From NCBI GenBank assembly GCA_016840025.1, contig JAEOTF010000159.1, forward strand, positions 1-7,207: a stretch of DNA of 7,207 bases, written 5' to 3'. Origin of the DNA: Candidatus Hodarchaeota archaeon (lineage in GTDB: Archaea; Asgardarchaeota; Heimdallarchaeia; Hodarchaeales; YT1-039). Each line of letters starts with the position of its first letter. Within the stretch, counting starts at the first letter, position 1. Made by a program: the position numbers and the translations under genes. Below are positions 1 through 5,109 of the stretch, piece by piece. The notes beneath the pieces were generated by a model that did no database searches, had not been told where the DNA came from, and saw only the letters and a program-made list of their open reading frames with translations.

Positions 1-80
1 GGAGTAATACGATCTAATACTATATGAGCGATCTTACCTGCACGGAGCAAATCATGTAATTGGTTTTTGGATAAGGACAT
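1..80 (-). CDS. N-terminal fragment of an unidentified protein (possibly methionine aminopeptidase-like), cut by the window edge
   Basis: An ATG at 80-78 opens a frame that stays open to base 1: 26 codons beginning MSLSKNQLHDLLRAGKIAHI. A TATA-like box on the same strand at 107-114, about 30 nt before the ATG, supports a genuine near-leaderless start divergent from the reductase at 233. The stretch LLRAGKIAHIVLDRI resembles the AG-x-IA first helix of archaeal type-2 methionine aminopeptidases, but 26 residues are too few to identify a family. That is a guess; the existence of the gene start is better supported than its function. The rest of the gene lies outside the window. Confidence 0.5.
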   Translation of the reverse strand, partial: MSLSKNQLHDLLRAGKIAHIVLDRIT

Positions 81-106
81 TATCTCACATCAATCAAACT
101 CTGATA

Positions 107-114
107 ATTATAAA
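107..114 (-). promoter_or_regulatory. TATA box for the left-edge gene
   Basis: On the minus strand this reads TTTATAAT after a purine-containing flank (GTTGAA). Its centre is about 30 nt before the ATG at 80, implying a very short leader. This is typical archaeal TATA/TBP spacing. Identified by eye only. Confidence 0.45.
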
Positions 115-184
115 TTCAACTCCCCCATACCCTACTTCATCAACCATTTACAATAGAAATTCCTTTTTATTTTCTACTAATTTT

Positions 185-195
185 TCTTAAAAATT
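185..195 (+). promoter_or_regulatory. possible TATA element for the reductase-serine dehydratase pair
   Basis: The sequence TTCTTAAAAATT lies about 43 nt before the TTG at 233 and is the best TATA-like candidate in the 81-232 gap. The match is weak and the surrounding DNA is AT-rich, so this is tentative. Apart from this and the divergent minus-strand TATA box, nothing else is evident in the gap. Confidence 0.3.
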
Positions 196-232
196 CAATC
201 AATTTCAGAACTAGAGTATAGTTGGGATAGAT

Positions 233-1021
233 TTGGACTTGAAACTCAAAAATAAGGTTGTTTTAGTTGCAGCATCCAGTAAAGGGATCGGAAAAGCAGT
301 AGCACAGGGTTTTGCTGAAGAAGGAGCAGATGTTATCATTTGTGCAAGAAATCCAGAAGTGTTAGTTAAAACTCAACAAGAAATCCAAAAAACAGGACAA
401 AATGTACTTGCTATTCCTACAGATCTAACAGATTATTCACAAGTACAATACCTTGTCTCTAAAAGTATTGAAACCTTTGGAAAGATAGATATATTATTCA
501 TAAACAGCGGTGGTCCTCCTTCTGGAGGTTTTCTAGATTTTAGCATTACTGAGTGGAGAAATGCAATTGATCTGAACCTCTTTAGCACCCTCTATTTGTG
601 TAAAGAAACTCTTCCTCATATGATTAAACAGAGTTACGGACGAGTAATAATGCTTACCAGTATATCGGTCAAACAACCGATGAACGGGTTAATTCTTTCT
701 AATGTGGCACGGGCAGGAGTTACAGGCCTAGCTAAGAGTTTAGCAAATGAATTTGGGAAAAATAATATTCTAGTTAACACAGTGTGCCCAGGTTATACTT
801 ATACCGAACGGGTTGAAAAACTAGCAGAAGCATTTGCCCAAAAACGGAGCTCAAACATCGAAGATGTCGTTCAAGAGTGGAAAGATCAAGGAGTAGTCGA
901 ACGTCTAGCAACACCAGAAGAAATTGCAGACGTTGTGATTTTCTTAGCATCGGAGAGGGCTTCTTATGTGACTGGAGCATCAATTCAGGTTGATGGGGGC
1001 TATGTTAAAGGATTATTTTGA
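233..1021 (+). CDS. Short-chain dehydrogenase/reductase, FabG-like subgroup with degenerate catalytic motif
   Basis: A 262-residue Rossmann-fold SDR with full-length architecture. The nucleotide-binding turn is AASSKGIG (residues 13-20) instead of TGxxxGIG. The NAG motif reads NSGG (91-94), Asn115 is present in the DLNL stretch, and the catalytic Ser is S143 (LTSIS). At the YxxxK position 13 residues on, the sequence is SNVAR, so Tyr becomes Ser156 and Lys becomes Arg160. The C-terminal PG motif (CPGYTYTE, about 185-192) and the VTGASIQVDGGYVKGLF end are normal. A known subgroup of beta-ketoacyl-ACP-reductase-like SDRs shares this imperfect cofactor motif and catalytic tetrad; its substrates are not established as far as I know. 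The TTG start at 233 gives MDLKLKNKV, matching the usual N-terminus of the group; TTG239 is in frame but shorter. No strong Shine-Dalgarno is visible. It is followed 73 bp later by the serine dehydratase on the same strand, suggesting an operon. Confidence 0.88.
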   Translation: MDLKLKNKVVLVAASSKGIGKAVAQGFAEEGADVIICARNPEVLVKTQQEIQKTGQNVLAIPTDLTDYSQVQYLVSKSIETFGKIDILFINSGGPPSGGFLDFSITEWRNAIDLNLFSTLYLCKETLPHMIKQSYGRVIMLTSISVKQPMNGLILSNVARAGVTGLAKSLANEFGKNNILVNTVCPGYTYTERVEKLAEAFAQKRSSNIEDVVQEWKDQGVVERLATPEEIADVVIFLASERASYVTGASIQVDGGYVKGLF

Positions 1022-1060
1022 GATTTAGAACGAAATAATTCTACAACAATTTTAAGTTGG

Positions 1061-1075
1061 AGTTCAACCTGAACT
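1061..1075. promoter_or_regulatory. 15-bp inverted repeat between reductase and serine dehydratase genes
   Basis: AGTTCA-acc-TGAACT has perfect 6-bp arms around a 3-nt centre, placed 20 bp before the start codon of the serine dehydratase and just before its Shine-Dalgarno. It could be an operator for an internal promoter or a small RNA hairpin affecting translation. The short arms mean chance occurrence is not excluded. Confidence 0.35.
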
Positions 1076-1080
1076 GAGAC

Positions 1081-1086
1081 GAGGAG
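1081..1086 (+). promoter_or_regulatory. Shine-Dalgarno site deciding the TTG start of the serine dehydratase
   Basis: GAGGAG ends 8 nt before the TTG at 1095. It supports this rare start codon, which places GPSSSHTAGP at the N-terminal position expected for the family. Confidence 0.65.
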
Positions 1087-1094
1087 TTAAATCT

Positions 1095-2648
1095 TTGAAA
1101 TCCCCTAGCATCTTTAATGAAGTACTGGGTCCTATTATGCGTGGTCCCTCTAGTTCTCATACCGCAGGTCCTTATCATATCGCCACTATGGCCCGTCGTT
1201 TATTAGGAAAAGAACCTAACTCAGCTATCTTTACTTTTGACCCCGATGGTTCCTTTGCGAAGGTTTTTCATCAACAGGGTACTGACACAGGGTTTACTGC
1301 AGGACTTTTAGGTTGGGCTATGACAGATGATCGTTTTCTTAGTGCTCTTGATGAAGCCAAAACTATGGGATTGGACATTCAATTTAAAATCGAACCATTA
1401 AAGATTGTAGATCACCCTAATACCGTTGAAATTAAACTTATTGCTAAAGATGCTTCTAAATTAACATTAATCGCAAAATCCATCGGTGGAGGCGCATTTG
1501 TCATTTCAAACTTTAATGGATGGACAACGAATATTACAGGTTCAACTCATGAAATACTGGTTGAAATGGAAGAAAATAACATAAATAAGGTTAAAAAGCT
1601 TATAACTCGAGACAAACAGGAGTATATTTCATTAAAAAGTCAAAAAAAAGATTCAGTTACTTTTCTCCATGCTCAGTTAACTGAACCTATAGATGAACAA
1701 TCAATTGAAAAGCTAAGAACTTTCGCAGGTATACGAAATATCTGGAAGGCTACACCCATTTTCTTTGTTCAGCGTGGTCCACCTCTCTTTCAAGATGCTG
1801 CTAAAATATTGACTTTAGCCACTAAGCAAGGTGTATCATTAGGAAAAATTACATTAGCTTATGAATCATCTCTGTTAGGACTAGAAGAAGACCAAATTGT
1901 AGAAGAAATCCTACAACGTTTTGACATCATGCATTCCTCTGTATCACAAGGTCTAGAAAAGAAACCTGCAAAAATGCGAACTTTGGAACCAAGTGCGGGT
2001 AAGATATTCCAAGCTGAAGCCGAAGGGCGGTTATTTTCAGGAAGTTTTCATACTAGAGCAGCAGCAAGGGCTCTTGCAGCATGTCATACGGCAGCAGCTT
2101 CTGGAGTAGTCTGCGCAGCTCCTACAGCTGGTGCTGCAGGTGTTTTACCAGGAATTATGTTAACTCTTCTTGAAGATTTTAGGGTAAATCATCATAAAGT
2201 TGCTATGGGGTTACTAGCAGCTGCTGGAATAGGATTGATAGTAGCCCACAAAAGTACATTCGCCGCTGAGGTGGCAGGATGTCAGGTTGAAATAGGGGTT
2301 GCGGGTGCGATGGCAGCTGCAGCAGTTGTTGAAGTTGCAGGAGGTTCAGCACGTCAAGCAGTAGATGCTGCAGCAATTACACTTCAGAACTGGATGGGGT
2401 CAGTTTGTGACATGGTGGCTGGGGTTGTCGAAATTCCCTGTCACACAAGAAATGCTGTTGCTGCTTCAAACGCTTTTGTCTGTGCGGATTTAATTCTAGG
2501 AGGATATAATAACCCTATTCCGTTAGATGAGACAATTGATGCAGTACACTCTGTAGGATTGATGTTACCAACAGAACTAAAATGCACCGCCCTAGGGGGT
2601 CTAGCACAAACACCTTCCGCAATACGGTTGGCTAAGGAGTTAAAATAA
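1095..2648 (+). CDS. sdaA: Iron-sulfur L-serine dehydratase (L-serine ammonia-lyase), fused beta-ACT-alpha chain
   Basis: This cytosolic enzyme converts L-serine to pyruvate and ammonia using a [4Fe-4S] cluster rather than PLP. The 517 residues contain, in order, a beta-chain domain with the signature GPSSSHTAGP (17-26) and SIGGGAF (129-135), a diverged ACT-like segment (about 150-222), and the alpha chain (about 236-517). The alpha chain has EPSAGKIFQAEAEGRLFSG (298-316) and APTAGAAGVLPG (342-353). Cys396, Cys438 and Cys449 form CX41CX10C, the spacing known for cluster ligands in the single-chain bacterial enzyme from Legionella. The chain is longer than E. coli-type single-chain enzymes (about 455 aa) and looks like a fusion of the split Firmicute-type subunits SdaAB and SdaAA. 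The C-terminus (RLAKELK) lacks the terminal Cys that plugs the active site in the Legionella enzyme. It follows the SDR gene and converges on the next gene. Confidence 0.93.
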   Translation: MKSPSIFNEVLGPIMRGPSSSHTAGPYHIATMARRLLGKEPNSAIFTFDPDGSFAKVFHQQGTDTGFTAGLLGWAMTDDRFLSALDEAKTMGLDIQFKIEPLKIVDHPNTVEIKLIAKDASKLTLIAKSIGGGAFVISNFNGWTTNITGSTHEILVEMEENNINKVKKLITRDKQEYISLKSQKKDSVTFLHAQLTEPIDEQSIEKLRTFAGIRNIWKATPIFFVQRGPPLFQDAAKILTLATKQGVSLGKITLAYESSLLGLEEDQIVEEILQRFDIMHSSVSQGLEKKPAKMRTLEPSAGKIFQAEAEGRLFSGSFHTRAAARALAACHTAAASGVVCAAPTAGAAGVLPGIMLTLLEDFRVNHHKVAMGLLAAAGIGLIVAHKSTFAAEVAGCQVEIGVAGAMAAAAVVEVAGGSARQAVDAAAITLQNWMGSVCDMVAGVVEIPCHTRNAVAASNAFVCADLILGGYNNPIPLDETIDAVHSVGLMLPTELKCTALGGLAQTPSAIRLAKELK

Positions 2649-2690
2649 ATAACATATCAAAGAGAACCCCTAATTCTATCGCTCTCACAG

Positions 2691-2707
2691 CTTTTTCATT
2701 TTTCTTC
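2691..2707 (+). terminator. T-rich tract after serine dehydratase, possible archaeal terminator
   Basis: CTTTTTCATTTTTCTTC begins 42 bp after the dehydratase stop and overlaps the last codons of the convergent gene. Archaeal termination commonly uses T-runs without a strong hairpin, and no stable hairpin was seen here. Weak, position-based call. Confidence 0.3.
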
Positions 2708-3238
2708 GGGTTTGTATTTTTCTCTGAGTTCGTTATTGAGTAGCTTGACTTCCTTATATTGGTCTTCAATCTGAGAGGGAACGAGGAGATTATACTTCTG
2801 GAATTTTGTTTCAATGTCTTGTAACAAGAAGAGTAATTCCCTTGACTCTTCAAGTGCAGGTCTAAACTTCTTTGCGTTAAAGAGTGTGATTATTTGTTCT
2901 TTTATTTCTTGATAGTTAGAGTAGGTCAAAAAATCGTCCATATCCCGTATTTTTTCATCAAGAGCGAGTTGACGTCGCTGTATCCGAATATTTTTTCTTA
3001 TTTCTCTAAATGTTGCATCTTTTTCGAAGATATCCAAACTGTAACGCATTAATGTGAAAATTCTCTGTGCTTCTTCGAAATTTTGTTTCTCTATTTCCTG
3101 AAGAGCTTGCTCAAGTCTTTTAGAGTTTGTTAATACCAGTTCATTCAACTGTGCTATTTGTTCATTCTTTCTTGGATAGAATATTTTATTCCAATAGTAA
3201 ACGACCCGCTCTTTCCAATGAAGTTTTTTTGAAGTCAT
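2696..3238 (-). CDS. Hypothetical cytosolic helical-repeat (TPR-like/coiled-coil) protein
   Basis: A 180-residue, strongly charged, almost wholly helical protein with no signal peptide, membrane segment or recognised enzyme motif. Two helical-hairpin segments look related: about residues 44-75 (EQALQEIEKQNFEEAQRIF) and 116-147 (IITLFNAKKFRPALEESRE). Both carry a K/Q-x-F-x-x-A turn typical of TPR-like hairpins. A basic, aromatic N-terminus (KKLHWKERVVYYWNKIFYPRK) precedes them. The frame extends upstream to an ATG at 3286, but the TATA-like TTTATATG at 3272-3279 lies inside that extension, about 37 nt before the ATG at 3238. MTSKKLHWKE is therefore the preferred start, and the extra 16 residues (MKVYMLCRDK...) are probably promoter DNA. 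It converges with the serine dehydratase, with a 47-bp gap. Function unknown; a scaffold or protein-binding role would be a guess. Confidence 0.7.
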   Translation of the reverse strand: MTSKKLHWKERVVYYWNKIFYPRKNEQIAQLNELVLTNSKRLEQALQEIEKQNFEEAQRIFTLMRYSLDIFEKDATFREIRKNIRIQRRQLALDEKIRDMDDFLTYSNYQEIKEQIITLFNAKKFRPALEESRELLFLLQDIETKFQKYNLLVPSQIEDQYKEVKLLNNELREKYKPEEK

Positions 3239-3271
3239 TATTTTTATTCCGACTATTTTGTCTCTACATAG

Positions 3272-3279
3272 CATATAAA
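3272..3279 (-). promoter_or_regulatory. TATA box for the helical-repeat protein
   Basis: TTTATATG on the minus strand, preceded by GAAGG, is centred about 37 nt before the ATG at 3238. This implies a transcription start near 3249 and a leader of about 11 nt. It argues against the longer open frame starting at 3286. Confidence 0.45.
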
Positions 3280-3340
3280 CCTTCATTGCTTGTTGTTGAT
3301 TGAACTACCAGTTAGTTTAGTCTCTCATTCCTTTTTTGCT

Positions 3341-3472
3341 TATTTTGCTTAGGATTCGCTTTTAATTGTTAAAATTCATAATAAGATAGCCGAAATAAAT
3401 TAAATTGATTTTTAATAGGATATGTAAGACATTAGGAGGTGCTTTTAGAATACCGACGAGATTAAGACCGAA
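3341..3472 (-). pseudogene. Decayed remnant of a paralogue of the RHH-repeat gene (C-terminal part)
   Basis: This otherwise non-coding stretch matches the 3' part of the intact RHH gene at 4620-5093, in the same orientation. Bases 3341-3383 align with 4643-4685 at 37 of 43 positions, and 3426-3451 aligns without gaps to about 4731-4756. On the minus strand it encodes NLVGILKAPPNV (intact copy SLTGILRAPPNV), continues to IYFGY (intact FTFFGR), then loses one base near 3384-3388. In the shifted frame it gives YYEF, a TAA stop at 3369-3371, then QLKANPKQNKQ (intact YYKFRQLKSKSKQNNQ). A single-base deletion plus an in-frame stop mark it as dead. Similarity fades above about 3472, so the N-terminal RHH domain is absent or unrecognisable, and the promoter of the next gene occupies that side. 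It accounts for much of the 319-bp gap 3239-3557. Confidence 0.8.
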
Positions 3473-3508
3473 TGGGTTATATTTGTGATGAAGTTAATCT
3501 TAAAATAA

Positions 3509-3516
3509 GATATATT
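3509..3516 (+). promoter_or_regulatory. TATA box for the surface protein gene
   Basis: GATATATT follows the A-rich AAAATAA flank and lies about 46 nt before the ATG at 3558. This predicts a start near 3538, which keeps the Shine-Dalgarno in the transcript. A second TATA-like TTTATAAG at 3527-3534 would give a leaderless transcript lacking the Shine-Dalgarno and is less likely. Confidence 0.4.
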
Positions 3517-3544
3517 GCAACTACTATTTATAAGATTTAAATGA

Positions 3545-3550
3545 GAGAGG
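3545..3550 (+). promoter_or_regulatory. Shine-Dalgarno of the surface protein gene
   Basis: GAGAGG sits 7 nt before the ATG at 3558 and supports that start, which also yields a complete signal peptide. Confidence 0.6.
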
Positions 3551-3557
3551 TCTAAAA

Positions 3558-4166
3558 ATGGGAAGGTCTCAACTATTAGTTTTCCTAGGGATAATATTAA
3601 TTATGTCAAATACTTTCATGTGCTTCGCAAAACCTCAGGCTTATGTCTTGGATCAAGAATATACAGCTGGAACTGCAAATAGACTTTTTAGCCCTGGTAG
3701 TACGTGGTGGCAGTCTTTTACTCCAAGCCAATCCAATGTTGCACGATTTACAATTTTTTATTTTGAAAATGGTTATGGAGCTGGTCAAATTACCTTTTAT
3801 CTAAGTACAGATTCAACAATTGGTAGTGATCTTGGATCAGGTACGGTGAGTTATTCTTTTTTTGGAGTGGGTCCCCTTACTTGTACACTTGATGGTGGTG
3901 CTAAAATTGTAACACCGAATGAAGAATATTACATGATCTTTAATCACCTTAGTGGTGGTTCATCTGAACTACTTATTGAGTGTTCTAAGTCATCAGATTC
4001 TACCCATTATTCAGGAGGAAGAGCAGATTTCGATGTTGCAGAGGATTATGATTTCCAAGAGCGTTATGATGATACCATTTCGGAATTTAATCCTAGAACT
4101 GCCCTTATTTCTATTTTTATAGTTTCAATCGTAGTTATGTTTGTCAAGAAAAAGAGAAATCAGTAG
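3558..4166 (+). CDS. Secreted, C-terminally membrane-anchored surface protein with one beta-sandwich-like domain
   Basis: A 202-residue protein exported by an N-terminal Sec signal (basic MGRSQ, hydrophobic LLVFLGIILIMSNTFMCF, likely cleavage after FA at 23-24). The mature part (about 25-175) is rich in beta-prone, aromatic, Gly and Ser residues: WWQSFTPSQSNVARFTIFYF (50-69), GQITFYLSTD (76-85), EEYYMIFNHLSGG (122-134). It ends with HYSGGRADFD and an acidic segment (150-172). This resembles extracellular jelly-roll/carbohydrate-binding-type domains in surface proteins, but I cannot name a family. A short C-terminal hydrophobic segment (181-196) followed by KKKR should anchor it with the domain outside the cell. 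Cys109 and Cys141 might form a disulfide. It has its own promoter and converges on the DUF2769-like gene 32 bp downstream. Ligand unknown. Confidence 0.75.
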   Translation: MGRSQLLVFLGIILIMSNTFMCFAKPQAYVLDQEYTAGTANRLFSPGSTWWQSFTPSQSNVARFTIFYFENGYGAGQITFYLSTDSTIGSDLGSGTVSYSFFGVGPLTCTLDGGAKIVTPNEEYYMIFNHLSGGSSELLIECSKSSDSTHYSGGRADFDVAEDYDFQERYDDTISEFNPRTALISIFIVSIVVMFVKKKRNQ

Positions 4167-4198
4167 TTATATTCTAGTACACGAAGGTATTACTTGAA

Positions 4199-4522
4199 CT
4201 ACTTACGTTCTGCTTCCGAAAGTTCTATGGCTTTGCCTTGACTGCAATAATGATTCCATCGGAGACTCATCGTCCGTGAAATTGGACATTGGGCACATAA
4301 ACAGCCTTTTTGCTCGTGGATCACCGAGCTTTTACCTAAGGTACAAAAGCCAAGTTTAGTTTCTCCCGTTCCTTCATAGCTTGGACATTTTCCACAATAA
4401 TCCTCACAAAAGCCGATTACATTTGCCGCACTTTTCTGTTGGTCTGCTTCCGACATGTACGCCAACATCTTCATTTTTTCTTCAAAAGTGGAAGTAGCGA
4501 AGTCTTCTTCAGGATTTGTCAT
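4199..4522 (-). CDS. DUF2769-like small cysteine-rich protein
   Basis: A 107-residue soluble protein with eight cysteines: C39, C43, C46, C60, C74, C76, C79 and C93. The pattern is CX3CX2C-x13-C-x13-CXCX2C-x13-C. The core CGKCPSYEGTG...GFCTLGKSS...KGCLCAQCPIS...HYCSQGKA matches my memory of DUF2769, known from methanogens and other archaea. Its function is uncharacterised; the even number of conserved Cys suggests metal or Fe-S binding, which is inference. The N-terminal 35 residues are helical and charged. The start at 4522 is supported by a TATA box centred 38 nt upstream (4557-4562), giving a short leader with no clear Shine-Dalgarno. A second ATG at 4526 is out of frame. It lies downstream of the RHH gene on the same strand (97-bp gap) but appears to have its own promoter. 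Confidence 0.8.
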   Translation of the reverse strand: MTNPEEDFATSTFEEKMKMLAYMSEADQQKSAANVIGFCEDYCGKCPSYEGTGETKLGFCTLGKSSVIHEQKGCLCAQCPISRTMSLRWNHYCSQGKAIELSEAERK

Positions 4523-4556
4523 TCATAAAACCAACATTTTATTCATTTTAAGTTAG

Positions 4557-4562
4557 TTATAA
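4557..4562 (-). promoter_or_regulatory. TATA box for the DUF2769-like gene
   Basis: Minus-strand GCTTATAACT is centred about 38 nt before the ATG at 4522, predicting a leader of about 11 nt. It lies in the 97-bp gap after the RHH gene, so that gap appears to be a promoter rather than an operon spacer. Confidence 0.45.
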
Positions 4563-4619
4563 GCTAAAACTAGACTTTTTCTCTAAAGCTTTACTTGAAA
4601 ATATAGTTTTTCCTTTTAT

Positions 4620-5093
4620 TCACTGCTCCAAATACTGTTGATTATTTTGCTTAGATTTCGATTTTAATTGTCTAAATTTATAATACGGACGTCCAAAGAA
4701 GGTAAATCGCTTTTGATTTAGCGCCAGTATAACATTTGGGGGCGCTCTAAGAATTCCTGTAAGACTGATTTTCGCTATAGCTCTTTCTACCAAGTCGGTA
4801 GTCACATCATCGGAGAATTTGAGAAAACCAATTACTTTAAGCTCAAGTTGTTTTCCTTCCGCAACCACGTCTTCTAAGTCCTTTGCTGAATAAAAAAGTA
4901 CTCCAAGTGACGTAGTTCTCGTTTTATCAGATTTTTTAATTTTTGATTCATGAACATCAAGCTGTCTCTCGATTGCTCTTTCAAGGAAATCCGAATGAGT
5001 TGAATAGAGTCCTTCTTCAATAAGCACGTCAATCTTTAGAGTTGTTTCTGGATTAAGTTCAATCATAATTCTATTAGAATTTAATTCATTCAT
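4620..5093 (-). CDS. Ribbon-helix-helix (CopG/Arc-type) protein with C-terminal three-repeat domain
   Basis: A 157-residue protein. Residues 8-47 form a ribbon-helix-helix DNA-binding domain: strand RIMIELNPE, helix A TTLKIDVLIEEG, turn LYSTHSD, helix B FLERAIERQLD. Such domains bind operators as dimers through the beta ribbon. A basic linker (51-60) leads to a domain with three units spaced 24-25 residues apart, each opening with Gly and hydrophobic residues: G64-VLFYSAKDL, G89-FLKFSDDVTTDL and G113-ILRAPPNVILAL. This pattern suggests a small beta-solenoid or similar repeat fold that might mediate oligomerisation or sensing; I do not recognise a named family. The tail (126-150) is strongly basic. 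The ATG at 5093 has GGAAG 9 nt upstream and lies 13 bp after the stop of the winged-helix regulator gene, so the two form an operon. A decayed paralogue lies at 3341-3472. Confidence 0.82.
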   Translation of the reverse strand: MNELNSNRIMIELNPETTLKIDVLIEEGLYSTHSDFLERAIERQLDVHESKIKKSDKTRTTSLGVLFYSAKDLEDVVAEGKQLELKVIGFLKFSDDVTTDLVERAIAKISLTGILRAPPNVILALNQKRFTFFGRPYYKFRQLKSKSKQNNQQYLEQ

Positions 5094-5102
5094 TATTATC
5101 TG

Positions 5103-5109
5103 CTTCCTA
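5103..5109 (-). promoter_or_regulatory. Shine-Dalgarno of the RHH gene overlapping the upstream stop codon
   Basis: On the minus strand TAGGAAG combines the TAG stop of the winged-helix regulator (5109-5107) with GGAAG (5107-5103), sharing one G. The Shine-Dalgarno lies 9 nt before the ATG at 5093. This arrangement is typical of translationally coupled genes and confirms the RHH start. Confidence 0.6.

Noticed and set aside
774..983. 69-codon minus-strand open frame inside the SDR gene
   Set aside because: Lies fully within a well-supported gene, with no promoter, Shine-Dalgarno or protein-like composition.
2661..2686. Possible GAGA...TCTC stem between the serine dehydratase and the convergent gene
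   Set aside because: Arms of only 4-5 bp with a long loop; not a credible hairpin terminator.
2632..2853. Minus-strand frame overlapping the end of the serine dehydratase and the helical-repeat gene
   Set aside because: Overlaps the 3' ends of two better genes and its composition resembles an out-of-frame reading of the helical-repeat gene.
3606..3788. 60-codon minus-strand frame within the surface protein gene
   Set aside because: Antisense to a gene with a clear signal peptide, anchor and Shine-Dalgarno; no independent support.
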